The notes beneath the pieces are model-generated. The model had not been told where the DNA came from and searched no databases. It saw only the letters and a list, made by a program, of their open reading frames with translations. Below, piece after piece: positions 1-12,055 of a stretch of DNA of 64,000 nt (position 1 is its first letter; each line of letters starts with the position of its first letter). This DNA is from Paragordius varius. Taxonomy: Eukaryota; Nematomorpha. Both the position numbers and the translations under genes were made by a program. The stretch is from contig OZ176053.1 of assembly GCA_964247055.1 (NCBI GenBank), positions 1,426,001 through 1,490,000 of the forward strand, read 5' to 3'.

Positions 1-650
1 GCAGTTTTACTATGATAAGATGTGTCAATAGTTAATAAAAATGATTTTTGGGATCCTTGGCCAATAAATAATATTAATATTTGCTTCCTACGAAAATTGG
101 TAAAGGGATCGACGATTAATGAAATATTATTTTTACATATTCCAATAACTTCTATTTTTATATCTTCATAACATGAATCTAGTAATTCATCGGAAATCTG
201 TTTTCTATGAATAGCATTAGGTTTGTATGAATGAAACTCCGTAAATGTTTATTTTCTATGTTAGAGTTGACGATGTAAAAATTAATTTTGCTAAATGTTT
301 CTGGCTAATTTCTCTTAAAAACATAAATTTTAAGGACCAAACTTAAGAAATTAAATAATTAGCTTGCTTTCGACCATTACCCTCTGTCATACAATTTATT
401 TCATGAACTTCTTTTAGATGTTTCTCCATTCGGTTTATATAAATATATATAGTGTAATTGCATTTCTTGCATGTACCTTGATTTTTTTGATCGAAAAATT
501 TGCACAAGGCTGATTTCATTATGATTTAGGAAGTGAAGAAAAGATGTGTATCATATGATATTTAAAACAAAATAATAGATATATAGATAATATAGGGTTT
601 TGTTTTCCTAAAAATTGTAAAAATAAAAAATTAAAAAAAAATAAAAAAAT

Positions 651-691
651 TGACCTAGGTCATTTTTTTCGTAGTCATGACCATGGAGGTC
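651..691. promoter_or_regulatory. Two TGACC/GGTCA palindromes
   Basis: Bases 651-662 read TGACCTAGGTCA, a perfect palindrome of two AGGTCA half sites pointing apart. Bases 677-691 hold a second palindrome, TGACC and GGTCA arms around five bases. AGGTCA is the half site of many nuclear receptors. The sites lie about 2 kb upstream of the receptor gene. A regulatory role is conjecture, since short palindromes also arise by chance or inside old elements. Confidence 0.2.
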
Positions 692-1343
692 ATTGACTAA
701 TGGGCACAACCCTAATGGTGCTATTGTTCATGATAATCAAATCAAATGTAAGATTAAAGATTATAGATATAAGGGGCTAGATATTGCACGAATAAATATA
801 TCATATCAAATATAATTATGTTACAATGTTAATTTGTATCTACAGAATCGCAACGACTTTTCGATAGGTTGGCCAATCTTATTTTGTTTTTGGCATTTAT
901 AAACGGGCTAGTTTTTTTAAACAATATTAAACCATCTAAACGAAAAAACACACACACTCTAAATCCTATCATTATATCTGTCGGATTATTTCCCATATAA
1001 GTAAATTAATTAACATGCAAGTAATAATAGTTATATAATCCAACTGTAGAATGCAATCCACTCTTTATGACTTAATATTTAGGGGTACATAGTGTGGGGG
1101 TGCATATAAAAATAATCCGAAAACGCTCAATAATCTAGACTAGATCAATATTAGAAATACTGACCATTAATCCCATATTCTTATGCGTTATCCAAAAAAT
1201 GGCTGTAAGATAAATTTGGGGGCTTTGTCACTAAAATTTGCAATAACTTCAAAATGGCATGACAAGATAGGCACATTCATAAAGCAAAATAAATGTTTTA
1301 TTGAAATAAAATTAGTTTTCTTGCAAAAACTATATATTCTGGT

Positions 1344-1619
1344 CAGAGGCGTAGATAGGGGGAAAGGGTGGAGGGTGGGGGGCTGACGCATCAGGCGCCA
1401 TAGAAGGGGCGCCAGATTTAAAAAATTTTATTTTATTTTAAAAAAATAGGTATTTAAAAGTTTTTATTTTAAATAGTACATAAAAAATCCGCCATTTATC
1501 AGTGGTCATTATCACGATTTGAATTTGATTATTTTTTAAAATAAGGGGTCGCATGGGGGGAGGGATGCCATCACAGATTCATGCATGCATCGGGCGCCAG
1601 AAATGCAAGCTATGCTTTG
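1344..1619. mobile_element. Short non-autonomous hAT-like element with target duplication
   Basis: The left end begins CAGAGGCGTAG and the right end, read on the other strand, begins CAAAGCATAGC, a typical imperfect hAT inverted repeat. The flanks are ATTCTGGT (1336-1343) and ATTCTAGT (1620-1627), an 8-bp target duplication matching at seven of eight positions. The interior contains GGGCGCCA motifs and G-rich runs and encodes nothing. It is a deletion derivative that needs a transposase from elsewhere. Confidence 0.7.
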
Positions 1620-2753
1620 ATTCTAGTATTCCATTAGTGTGAAAGCCATTTATTTTTTTGTTACCGAGTAAATAATTTCTACAATACGTGTATAGGAGAG
1701 GGGGTTAAACAACAAAGGGGCTGATTTAAAGGAGTAGATTGACTATGATCAGTGCCTAAGGAAGTAACAAGAGGCCACACTCACTTTATATGGGATTACA
1801 GGCTTCCCAAAAAATGACGTTGATATCATAAAAACTAATTTAAACTTGGCATGGCTAGTTACCTTAAGTCAACTCTCAAGTGATATTGCTTAAAACAATA
1901 TGACATAATTTTTACTTGGTTATGATATTTAGTGTCTCAATTATTTTTATGATTAGTACCAATTAGACTTGTGCCCCTTAAAAATATTTGCGAATGTGAA
2001 AGATGATTCCTATTAGGTTATCATAAAAATTTGGCCAATGTGGTTGGTTGCTCAATCTTTCTATTACTGCGATTAAAAAATTAGAAATAAGAAGACGATC
2101 ATTAAAATCAATTGAAAAAAATCCGATACCCTATTAAATAAAGATAAACCTTTCTGTGATCCGCAATAGTACTTATGTATATTTTATACATTTTTTAAAC
2201 CAGCACTAACCGTAAGTTATAATTATATAGCTACATAGGTTTACCTATGACCTACTATACATCATTATATTTATTTATAAAGGACGAATAAACACACATT
2301 AAATATATGCGTTAAATTTATAAAAAGCGTGCAATTATAAAATCTAGGTAGGTATATGCAATAAAATATGATAAAAATTTAATTATTTGCGGATTATAAT
2401 GCAAATTCCATCTTTTTTTATTTTTAGAAAGATGTCATGAGCCAACAGATTTTAGGCAGGTAGTTTTTAATTTAAATGACACAATTTTAATTTTAAATAA
2501 TACTCGTACTATGCTATTTTATACAATTTCAAAATATTCACAATTTAAACACAGTTTAACAAAACATCATCCATCCTTCAACAAAAGCGCATTTAATCTA
2601 GAGTTTACAACCAAAAGTTAGAATTAGATGGAAATAATAACGGAACGAAAAGAAAAAGGATGTAAATTTCTGTGCTAAGTTAAACCATAAACTGTATATA
2701 AATACATTCCGTCTTGTTAACATATTTTGTAAATTTGATGGAATAATCTCGTT

Positions 2754-5700
2754 ATGGAATCCCCTATCGTCGATCAATATGCCTATATATATTTTACGGG
2801 ATACCTTGTTCAAAGTTTTTTAACGCTCATTTTTAATTCCTACCTTATATTTTTGGTGTTTGGCCCGCGAAAAAATGTACAAAATTCGTCAAATCCCATC
2901 TCAAAGCATAATGGCTTCAGTTCTACGCAAGATTCCACATTAAAAAAGCCAGAAAGTTTATCTATGAACATAAATGATTCAAAACACACTGGGAATACTA
3001 AAGAGCCACCAAAAAAACTCCCACTTGCACCAAGGCTTAGCTATATCGATTTCTTAGGTCTTGGCGGAAAAATATATGGAATTAAAAAAAATCGACTTAA
3101 CTTAATGCTTGCTTGGGTGTCATTATGTGACATTCTCCTAGTCCTAACCAGTATCCCGATCTATTTATACTATGAAATTATTGTCAAACTAATACATCAG
3201 TCTAGTGTGGCGTCTGGCAATACAATACCATTAACTGATAATGTTATTGAAATTTTTGATCAGTTTAAACCCCAAAAATACTTGAATAATACGCATAACA
3301 AAATCACGAGTCAATTATTTTTAACCAATTATACAATGTATCAGGGCTCAAACCCTAACATCCCAGAACCAAAATGCCACGAATTTATGATTTTCTATTT
3401 TTTCAATGATTTTTCAGCGTACAATACGGTTTTGGCATTCCTATACATTGCTTATGATAGATTACGCGCTATATCCAATGTTGTTTCGTTTAAAAAGGTT
3501 GGTTAGCTTCACTTAAATATTTTTTAGGCACAATGTTTGAAATATACTATATAATTGTTTAATCATTAGCCAAATTGAAATTTTATGTCTAAAAAGTGTG
3601 TTTGATAAAGGGAGGAAAAAGAATGGATCGATAAAACAGACATATTTACTATATATTTTAAATCAAAAATTTACAAAAAAATGTTTAAAATCCAATATTT
3701 ATAATTTTTTATTGTTTGCTGTTACTGATAAAATACGCATTGATATACTAACGTGTTATACGACAATGCTTGTACATTTATGCACATAAAATATTTTTTG
3801 ACAGATTAATGCTTTAAGTCCAACCCTTTCATTAAATTCAAATGCTTCCTCGGACTTTCCACCTAAAACCAACAAAACAAGGTTGGCCTCAACATGGGCT
3901 TCAAAATTTGACAGTACAATACGCTTGATAAAACGTTATAGCATTGTTTTATGGCCCATTTTGATAGTTTTTATTGTTAGCCTTGCCCTTTCTCTCCAAC
4001 TCATGCTTAAAATGCAACGGTTTAACTGCAATCTACCAGATGTCGAGGAACGAAACTATCTAATAATGCACCTTGTATTTGGTAATAACATTTATATATA
4101 TAAGTGTTCCATCCTAACTACATAAATCTAATGAATATTTACAGTGGTACTCACCAAAAAAATTTGACGGGCCAAATTAAATATATTTTTTTTTCGAGGG
4201 CCATGAACTTTATAATGGCAAATATCCTAGAGCTATTAGACACATATGCACATATTTAAATTCTATATCAGCACAATGAAATTTTTGCGGATCGCATGGA
4301 AATCGGCGAAAAAATCGTTTTGCACCATTTAGTTTAAATTAAAATATTTTGATAACATTATTTTGATATTAACCAATAAGTGACAAATTTGGTTTCGGTT
4401 CATGACAGGCCAATCTTAATATGTCGTCCATATAATCATCTATTAAGCGATTTTTGTATTTATTATTGACATACTCATTTTTGAATATGCCGTTTCACAC
4501 GTGTAAGTTGAGGGGAAAACAGTTAGGATAACTTGAGCACATTTTTTTATATATTCATATTTATTTGGAACATCTTGCAAAAACTCTACATTACTTTACG
4601 ATTCTCCTTGAATATAACCTCCATATTAGAATCATTTTTAAAATCTACAAATTTTTCAATGATAGCACCTGATCAAAACCGAAATGCTCAGGTTGCTTAA
4701 TATTGGATATATCCATATGCCAGGGGTTTTCAACGAATTTTAAGCAATTTTTAATTTCTTAATTCCTGAAATCAGAATTCATCTCATTATATAAAATTAA
4801 ATAATTTTTTAGGATTAAATTAATCTCCATTAGCGAATTGGGTTATTATTCCCTTGACTTGTATTTAAAATACCAAGTTTATAAGTAATGTCACAAAGGT
4901 AGGCTAAAACCCACCATTTGTCACTATTGATTTCCTCGTCAAACTTTCTGTTATCATTTATTAATATTGCCTGTCTTAAAACAAAAAATCTATATATACT
5001 TTGCTAAGGCTTAACCATCTCACAGTGGTATGCAAAAGAATATCATCAAACTCATTGTGGATATCTTTCAGAGGGTTTTTGAATTTACGGCGGTTGAATT
5101 CACTGCCCTCTTGTGGTTTACTATCAACCATTTTAAATTACTGAACTGAGGATTCATCTTTTACACGCGAAACCAGGTTTTGCTGATGAATAAAGCGGTG
5201 AAATGATCAAATATTTGCAAATTATATTTGTTTTTCAAAAGAGGAATAAATCTTTTTCCAATCATAGATGGACAGCCATCTGTGCAGATGGAAATATACC
5301 ATTATTATCGAAAAAAGTGCTAATTATTCAAGAAAATTGGTATTATATATTGGTAAAATTTTCAAATATTCCTCGTTGATTATGTTGTCGTTGCAAAATC
5401 TCACAAGAGCGCACACTGAGGAGCTGAACTAATATCAGTGCTAAATCAATAGCAATAATATAATATTTGTAATTTTCAGAGCCAATAAATATATTTAAAT
5501 AATGCGTCAAGCACACGTTAAATCAGAAAGTTGAAGTTTTTTAATTTGCCTCATGATTTGATTTTTACTATGGAATTTATCAAATAAAATAGTGCCCATT
5601 TAATAGACATTCTTTTATTAGTTGGCAATCAGTAAACGGTTTCATATTTTTTCCTAAAATATAGCAAATTTCATACGAAGCTAATGTTACAGCTTTTTCC

Positions 5701-8700
5701 GAAGCTATGGACTTAATAGGTTTTTCTTCCTGGTATATTTCCTTAATCTAATAATTTTCGTTTCTTTCCTCATGATTTTCTGGTTTGTGAGAAGAATGTA
5801 TTGTAAAATGTCTTTAAATATTGTGATTTAATTAGGTTGTCCTTACATATAAGGCAGACATTTTTAAAACGAAAAAGAATTTTTCTCATTCTCTTTTTAA
5901 AAGGAGTGATTTTCATCGGATAATTTACGTTTTTCAGCATTAGATGTCATCCTTGAATTTATGTTTAAATATTATGTAAATAATTTCAAAAGGAGGAAAA
6001 TAATTTGAATGCTATAAAAAAATAGGTCGAAATTTAATGATGTTGATTTGAAAAATGTTAATGGGAATGAGTTATAAAAAATGATGCAGGATATCGATGA
6101 AAAGAGTATGTATGTGCAAGTTTGGGTGAAAGGATTGCTTTAACACAAAAAAATGCAATAAATGCAAAATAGAAAAGAAAATAGAACGCAGAAACAAAAA
6201 GAACGTGTTCCAAAATTTTGAAATCATTTTAAAGTAGGAAAATTTTTCTACATTTTAATTTGGGTAAAACTAAAATTAAATCTAATTGAAATTAATATTG
6301 AAATAAGCGAAAATCCGATTATGTGTATTTTAAAATTTCATCAATAAAAAAAATAGTTTTAATAATATGGTCATAGGGCAATTTTAAAGCACTCTTAGGG
6401 CCGCATGCGGCCCGCGGGCCGCGGTTTGAGTATCACTGATTTAAAGTGTTGCATATACGACATATCTTTTTTGATTAATACAATCGGACCCTTTTTTTAA
6501 TATACAGGTTTAATTCTATAGATTCATATGGTTGCTTAATGCTTAGTTAAATATAAACGGGTTCATTTGTAATTTAATAGTTAATAAAAATTTGGGAACG
6601 TGAAACGATGTTATGATTCCTTTAAAAATTTGTTTGGGCACAAACTGTATCATTTATTTATTAATGAAAATACAAAAGATATTACAGTCTTGAATATATT
6701 TCCACTCATTTTTGGCGCACATTTAAATAATAAAACAATATCATGTGTAGTCACAAGACCGATTTTTTTGCATCAAACCGGTAATTTTAAAAAGATATCA
6801 ATTATATATTTTAACTAAAAAATTTCCACCCGCTTCTACGGATTTCGTCCATCTGTCAAATAAATATGAATACCATTCCAGAAAAACTGTTTGTGTTTTG
6901 CGGTAAACCCTTTGAGCCATTTCCAGCGTTTTGCAAATAAAGTTTAAACATCTGCTTCATTCCGAAGAGTTTAGTCAGATGGTGCCTAGCCAGGAGAGTA
7001 CATGCGGGAAAATTTTATACCGAAGCGATATTAAGGTGTCTTTCACTGGCTTCCGTGTGAAACGGAGCATTTTTATGACAAAATTCACTTTGTTATGTCT
7101 TCTGGTTCAATAATTTTTCGATTTATTTATGGGTTAAATTAATCATTTGTTGGCGATAGTTTTGTATAATAGCGGTTTCCCGAGTAATAAACTATGCTGC
7201 TCTTATCCTGCCAACACAGGTAATAGTCTTCTTGACAAAGCAATTTAGCCTTAATGTTAATGGATCGGTTTGGCAAGGTGAACCAGGATTTGTTTCGCTT
7301 TAAATATACGAAATAAAGTCATTTCTCATCATCCCTCGCAATTCGGTAAAATTTCTTTTCGTAACCGTTAAGCAAATTTCACAAGTCATTTTGCATTTTG
7401 TTTCAAGTTTATTAAGTTGTGCCAGACCCATTTACACAGTTTATTGGTCTTTCCTATTGATTGTAGACGTCTCCTGATTTTTTTAAGGTGTATATATTGC
7501 TTCTTCTAATTGCCGTTGAATTTGAGTAGGGTCAACGTTCAATATCTCTTGTACTTCGTCTTCGCAGTTTTGTGGTCTATGCCCACGATATATTCCATTG
7601 AAAATCTTTTTTTGAAACCATGCTTCACATGTTTCGGAGAAATTTTCACCATATGTTTCTACCAGCAAACGACTATCATCAGCCTTCTTTCTGATGGCAA
7701 TGCGTACCGCATGTGTTTTTTTTTTCAAGAATAAAATTCGACATATTGCTAAATGAAAAGAATCATACGCTATCTTTTGGCCGACTCAAATTGTGCGTAT
7801 TCTTAGTTTCAATGTCGAATAAACGAAATGGGCTAATGTATCGTCTGCGTAATTTTAACTAACGCATTCTAATTTAATCGGTAATAACCTCTGACTACAC
7901 CACTTTATATGTGCTATAAATTAATTTCGGGTACTTACGGAAAAATATGTAAAGTTTTAAGCGCAAGCTGATTTTCTTTATGGAAATTTATATATATAAA
8001 TTTATAGATTTAATTATTGATTTTCTTGAAACACAAAAAGTTCCATACTTTTACGACAATATCTTAATTCATAAATTGCATTTAATTTTTCGCCAGTCTT
8101 ATTATTTTAAGTGTCGTTTATTTGGGATAGTAGTTCAATAGTCTTTTCAAAATCTGATAAATAGTAATTTTTTCGGCAAAACTGGATCATATTTATTCCA
8201 TACTTTTTATGGTTTATGTTAAAAGGTTTCCAAATTTTTATTGGTATAACAATAGCATTTAAAGGATCACATAAAATACCTTTTAATATAATAAATTAAG
8301 TGCTAAGCCATGTTCTGAGCAAATCCGTGCCATTATTTGAAAATATTTACATATGCTATGATTTCGTTAGAATGTTGTTGCTTAAAGGTTAAAATTATAA
8401 AAAATATATTGTTTTATTGAATTTTCGGCTGATATCAATATTTACTTTCCTTTTTATAATATCAAAGGCTTATTGGTACAAATGACTAGTTCAGCCACCC
8501 AATGGCTAATATTAAAGCAATGTTTTCAATTTATGAATTTAATCAGCACACTAATCTTTAAAAATTACTAAAAAGATCCAAAATTCCAAATATATAGATT
8601 TTGTTTGATATATTTTATCATTTTAGCTATTACACTTCCATTCATGCTTACCTTAATCATATATCTGTGGCTCATATACTTACTCACTGGTTACACAAGC

Positions 8701-9273
8701 AATCGACTAGATTTAACCGATGAATTTAACGTGGTGTGCAAAACTTCAAAAAGTATATCGACTTTACCATCCTACGATAAAATGGAAGATACTCTTTCAC
8801 TGTCTTCTTCATGGTCTCAAGTTGGGGATCAATCATCTCAAAAATTTAATCGTTTAGATAATAAAATTAAGCATTTACTTGGCGAATATGGAAAAAGTTT
8901 GCAAAAATTTAGGGTTAAATTTGGCCATGGATACATGCAGGCCCGTACCTCTAAACGCCGTGAAATTAAAGCTATCCACATGGTAACGGCATTAATTATG
9001 TGCAATTTACTCATTGCATTGCCTTACATAATTTTCCAGGGACTTGAAACAACTGGAATAATCCAGTTAAATAATGATGATCATACCTATTATCAATATT
9101 TTGTGGTTGCTAGAGATGTCCTCAACATATTTAGCCTAAGTTTTAAATGGTTAAATGTGTTTATCATCATATATTTTTGTGATAACTTTCGATACTATTT
9201 CCAATTACATCTGCTTTGGATTAGAGATACGTGGAATAAATGCTTTTCTTGCATAAATACCACAAATGAATAA
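2754..9273 (+). CDS. Divergent rhodopsin-family (class A) G-protein-coupled receptor
   Basis: Three exons join in phase: 2754-3497, 3805-4081 and 8627-9273, giving 555 residues. Exon 1 holds TM1 (about 12-37), TM2 (about 115-140, with SLCDILLVLTSIP) and TM3, where Cys208 precedes AYDRLRAI, a DRL form of the DRY motif. Exon 2 carries TM4 and Cys323 in the second extracellular loop, the likely disulfide partner. Exon 3 has TM5, TM6 (ALIMCNLLIALPYIIF, no CWxP) and TM7 ending LNVFIIIYFCDNFR in place of NPxxY. Odd points: only about ten residues before TM1, about 75 low-complexity residues between TM1 and TM2, and long loops elsewhere. Intron 2 is 4.5 kb and holds two dead transposons. AATAAA overlaps the stop. 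The ligand is unknown; a peptide receptor is possible but unproven. Confidence 0.75.
4142..6438 (-). mobile_element. Decayed hAT transposon (ZBED/FAM200-like transposase)
   Basis: The ends are CAGTGGTACTCA and, on the other strand, CAGTGATACTCA, a clear hAT inverted repeat; the right end is flanked by a CCGCGGGCCGC block. Reading the minus strand in broken frames gives a Cys2/His2-type finger near 5800-5870, ASYEICYILGKN near 5660, HTTVRWLSLSKVYIDF near 4990-5035 (a hallmark of this hAT group) and KYKNRLIDDYMDDILRLAC near 4405-4475. Many stops and shifts show it is dead. The flanks share only ATTTA rather than a clean 8-bp duplication. It sits in intron 2 of the receptor gene. Confidence 0.8.
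6741..7904 (-). mobile_element. Decayed mariner transposon, copy A
   Basis: The best-preserved part is the transposase N-terminus at 7483-7728: VETYGENFSETCEAWFQKK, then a helix-turn-helix region ending NVDPTQIQRQLEEA. The C-terminal end near 6840-6880 reads FLEWYSYLFDRWTK, the usual mariner tail. The frame between is broken several times. The 5' end (near 7904) reads GGTGTAGTC...TTATTACC and is followed by TACGCAGACGAT, both shared with the mariner at 15089, so the two belong to one family. It lies in intron 2 of the receptor gene. Confidence 0.75.
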
Positions 9274-9274
9274 A
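9269..9274 (+). terminator. AATAAA poly(A) signal overlapping the receptor stop codon
   Basis: AATAAA contains the TAA stop of the receptor (9271-9273). If it is used, the 3' untranslated region would be only a few tens of bases. Confidence 0.4.
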
Positions 9275-9649
9275 TCTTTTTGCAGTAATTATAATTTTGG
9301 ATTCTTTTTACGGTGCGACAAGAAAGTCTTATTTAAATATATAATTTATATATAAAATAGACAAATAAATGAAATTATTAAATAAATTTATATTTTTATA
9401 TGAGCCCATGTTTATAGCCAAAAATGTTAGCAAGATCTTTTTATACGAGTAAGGCATATGCTATTTTTGAAAGATATTGAGGGCTTAATTTTATCTACTT
9501 TTAGTGCTAAAGGCAGATTAATATTTACTTAGGTTGCCACTTATGTTTTTTTATTCATAGACTGGTTTGACTGTAAACAGTATTTGTTAAAGAAAACGGT
9601 ATTTTTTTGGATCAATCTTACTTAATATTAACAAATTTCAAACACAAAC

Positions 9650-10100
9650 ATACCATTTGCACTTCAAGAGTGTCCTTGAACAATTCAAATTGGTCCTTCA
9701 TTTTTATAAACTTGTTTTTAACTTTTATCATTTATATATTTTATCATTTTTAACCTATTCTCTTGATTTAACCAAACTTTTAATTTATCAACTTTTAATC
9801 ATTCAGAAACCGTATATCGTTATTAAGTACTAACAAATATATGAATTTTAATTAGTATAAAAAAATATTGGTTTTCTGGATTATTAATTGCAATTTTCGA
9901 AAAAACATTTATGATTGAATTCAAAAAAAATGGTTCGGAACATTGGATTTTAAAGAAAAAATCTATTTTAAATGAATAAATACATAATAAATATAGTAAA
10001 TTGCGTTGAAAAATAATAAAATAAATAAATACATGAAAAATAAATGGTTAATTTGAAACTTAAAGAGTTAAAGAACCAACTTGAAGTGCAAATGGTATAT
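9650..10100. mobile_element. Palindromic MITE-like element (ATACCATTTGCACTTCAAG ends)
   Basis: The left end ATACCATTTGCACTTCAAG is matched in reverse complement by CTTGAAGTGCAAATGGTAT at the right end. The arms also contain GAACAATTCAAATTGG, which links it to the ATACCATTTA family seen at 20194, 32630, 48632 and 61491. The interior is AT-rich and non-coding. Confidence 0.65.
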
Positions 10101-10110
10101 AAGGGCCATT

Positions 10111-10286
10111 TACAGTATGCATTTTAATGGTTGCTTATCTCACAGTAGAGTTGGGCAATTTGCAACACAGTAGTGTATGGAAAAAACAACAAAATGTTAA
10201 AAGATTTTTTCCTTTCTTTTCATACACTAATGTATTGCAAATTGCTCTATAGTGTGAAATAAGCAACCTTTAAAATGCATACTGTA
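10111..10286. mobile_element. Palindromic MITE (TACAGTATGCA family), copy 1
   Basis: Arms of about 75 bp form a near-perfect hairpin: TACAGTATGCATTTTAATGG at the left and its complement at the right, enclosing TTGCAACACAGTAGTGTATG and its partner. A second copy lies at 29159-29339. TA at both ends fits a Tc1/mariner-type origin. It begins only about ten bases after the preceding element. Confidence 0.75.
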
Positions 10287-10750
10287 AACCTTGAACCAGG
10301 AACTTTAATGAATGAGCCGTTTCAAGAATAAAACAAATGAATAATTCAAATAGTTTATTGGAATTAAAAAAAATTAACCACCATTTTTGTAGCCTTAAAA
10401 TATAAAAGATCGATAATAAACTAGGAAGTAAAATAGTTTTTATATAGGGTATTGAGCCATCTTATTCAAATAGCAATAATTTATTATTTTTCAACCATGA
10501 ATAAGTGTTTGAAAATTTATATATTTAAACTGAAAAGCAAATTTTAAAAATCTAAAAAGATATAATTTAACTAGTCGATTGCATCTCATATTTTAAATGC
10601 TGATAATTAATAAACATTTAAGTATCTAACCATAATAATTTATTAACAAATCATTAATGTGTGAAATCTTTATAAATATACATGAAAAATGCTAAATATA
10701 TCTAATGGCTTATATTAGAAAACTGTGTGTCAGTCATAAATAATAGCAAA

Positions 10751-11755
10751 TCAAGGTACATCTCCTCCCGATTTTTTTGTGCTATTATCATTTGCTTTGT
10801 TCGGCCCTTTAGTTTTGACTGGTGTCGCGGTTGGATTCGTTGAGCCCGAAGAGGGTTTAGGTGTAGGGGTAGAGTTTGAGTGCCCTTTTCCCGAATTATT
10901 GTTTTCCTTAGTGTTCGTTACACCAGCGGGGCTACTAGCCGCATTTGATGGGTTGGAGCTTGGGTTAGCCGAAGATGGCTGATTATTCACAGGGGCGGAT
11001 GATTTTTTAGCAGGCGTTGCCGTGGTAACCTTGGATGTCTGTTGTTCGTCTCCTCCCGATTTTGCAGTTGAAACCTTGTTTCCATTCATCATAGGGGTCG
11101 TTGTTAAAACATCTTGTGGCTGAGTTGTTTTTTTGCTTTTATGTTTAGAAAACGATTGAGATGAAATGGTGTTTGATACCCCATTTGCAGATGAAAGAGA
11201 CGAACTTTTAGATTTAGGTTGGAGCGGGAGCGAATTGCGAGATGACATACTTGGACGAGATTTACGAGTTGTGTGATATACAATAAAACGTCCAATTTTC
11301 ACCGGGGGTCCTTGGGGCCCTGATGGAAAAATATTTATAATCGTTTTCTTAGGGCCTTTATCGACATAGACTACCTTTTTTCCACCAATGTGTTGGTGTC
11401 CACCTCTAGATGATCCAACCGAAGCTTTTGGATATTTTTTATTGGCTTTTGATCGGGTTTTATACATGGGCGGATTCAAATTTTTACGGGTGTCATCAAA
11501 ATCCCTTTTAACTCTAACGATATCGACTTTGTTATTATTGATTTTTGTATTGAGTTTTGACCGCCTATGCCATTCATCTGGAAAATCAGGAAGCTCGGTG
11601 ATTGTAATATTATTTGACTCCTTTACAGGTTTTTCATTTGCATCAATATTATTATTATTTGCTGGTACCAAAAACACAGTATGTATAAAATTAAAAAGTA
11701 CTAAGATGGAAAAAAGTCCTTTTGCCAGGAACTTTGAATTGTCAATTATTTTCAT
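10751..11755 (-). CDS. Secreted Ser/Thr/Asn-rich protein with furin-like site, unknown function
   Basis: One uninterrupted frame of 334 residues. Residues 1-32 form a signal peptide (core LFSILVLFNFIHTVFLV). A short acidic and Asn-rich segment follows, then RVKR at 81-84, a furin-type cleavage site. Next comes a basic stretch with KKVVYVDKGPKKTIINIFP and GPQGPP, then a tail of about 180 residues rich in Ser, Thr, Pro and Asn that looks mucin-like or disordered. There is no cysteine in the mature part and no family I recognise. A splice-acceptor-like TTTTTTTTAG ends 8 nt before the ATG, so the mRNA may be trans-spliced. It may be a processed precursor or a matrix or surface protein; I cannot say which. 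Confidence 0.65.
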   Translation of the reverse strand: MKIIDNSKFLAKGLFSILVLFNFIHTVFLVPANNNNIDANEKPVKESNNITITELPDFPDEWHRRSKLNTKINNNKVDIVRVKRDFDDTRKNLNPPMYKTRSKANKKYPKASVGSSRGGHQHIGGKKVVYVDKGPKKTIINIFPSGPQGPPVKIGRFIVYHTTRKSRPSMSSRNSLPLQPKSKSSSLSSANGVSNTISSQSFSKHKSKKTTQPQDVLTTTPMMNGNKVSTAKSGGDEQQTSKVTTATPAKKSSAPVNNQPSSANPSSNPSNAASSPAGVTNTKENNNSGKGHSNSTPTPKPSSGSTNPTATPVKTKGPNKANDNSTKKSGGDVP

Positions 11756-11780
11756 TATGGGTACTAAAAAAAACTAAAAG
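11756..11780 (-). other. Candidate trans-splice acceptor upstream of secreted protein gene
   Basis: On the minus strand a T-rich run ends in AG (11764-11765), leaving 8 nt before the ATG. No coding exon is evident upstream. This is one of five genes in the window with this arrangement. Confidence 0.4.
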
Positions 11781-12055
11781 CTAAAACAAAAAAATTACAA
11801 ACTGTAATGATAAAAAATAAATAAAAGAATAGTGTATTCGAATCAGTCTATGCTTTCTAAATTTGTTTGATGGACAAATTAATTTACAAAATATAATAAA
11901 TTAATAATTAAAATGTGTGGAAAATTCTGATTGTGTGCATATATACTGTAAAATTATATCAATATTACATGGTGTTTATAATTTAGGGGCGGACGCAAAA
12001 GCTGGCAAAAAATTGTATCAATATTTTTTAGTTATAAGCTTGTTTAAACTGTATA
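11781..12055. other. Spacer between secreted gene and mariner B
   Basis: This spacer is AT-rich and lies upstream of the minus-strand secreted gene. I see nothing else in it. Confidence 0.4.

Larger units (their letters stand above)
1..2753. other. Intergenic left flank without a recognisable gene
   Basis: This AT-rich stretch has only short open frames with no recognisable protein content. It holds a short hAT-like element at 1344-1619 and a pair of TGACC/GGTCA palindromes near 651-691. The remainder shows no gene or RNA that I can support. The last few hundred bases must hold the promoter of the receptor gene starting at 2754, but I see no defined promoter element. Confidence 0.5.
9274..10750. 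other. Intergenic space between convergent genes
   Basis: This space lies between the 3' end of the receptor (+) and the 3' end of the secreted Ser/Thr-rich gene (-). It is occupied mainly by two palindromic MITE-like elements at 9650-10100 and 10111-10286. I see no gene in it. Confidence 0.6.

Noticed and set aside
4134-6446. Eight-base target duplication of the large hAT element
   Set aside because: Only ATTTA is shared by the two flanks; a full 8-bp duplication cannot be shown.
10779-11777. Plus-strand frames across the secreted Ser/Thr-rich gene
   Set aside because: They mirror the biased codons of the minus-strand gene, which has a signal peptide and a clear start.
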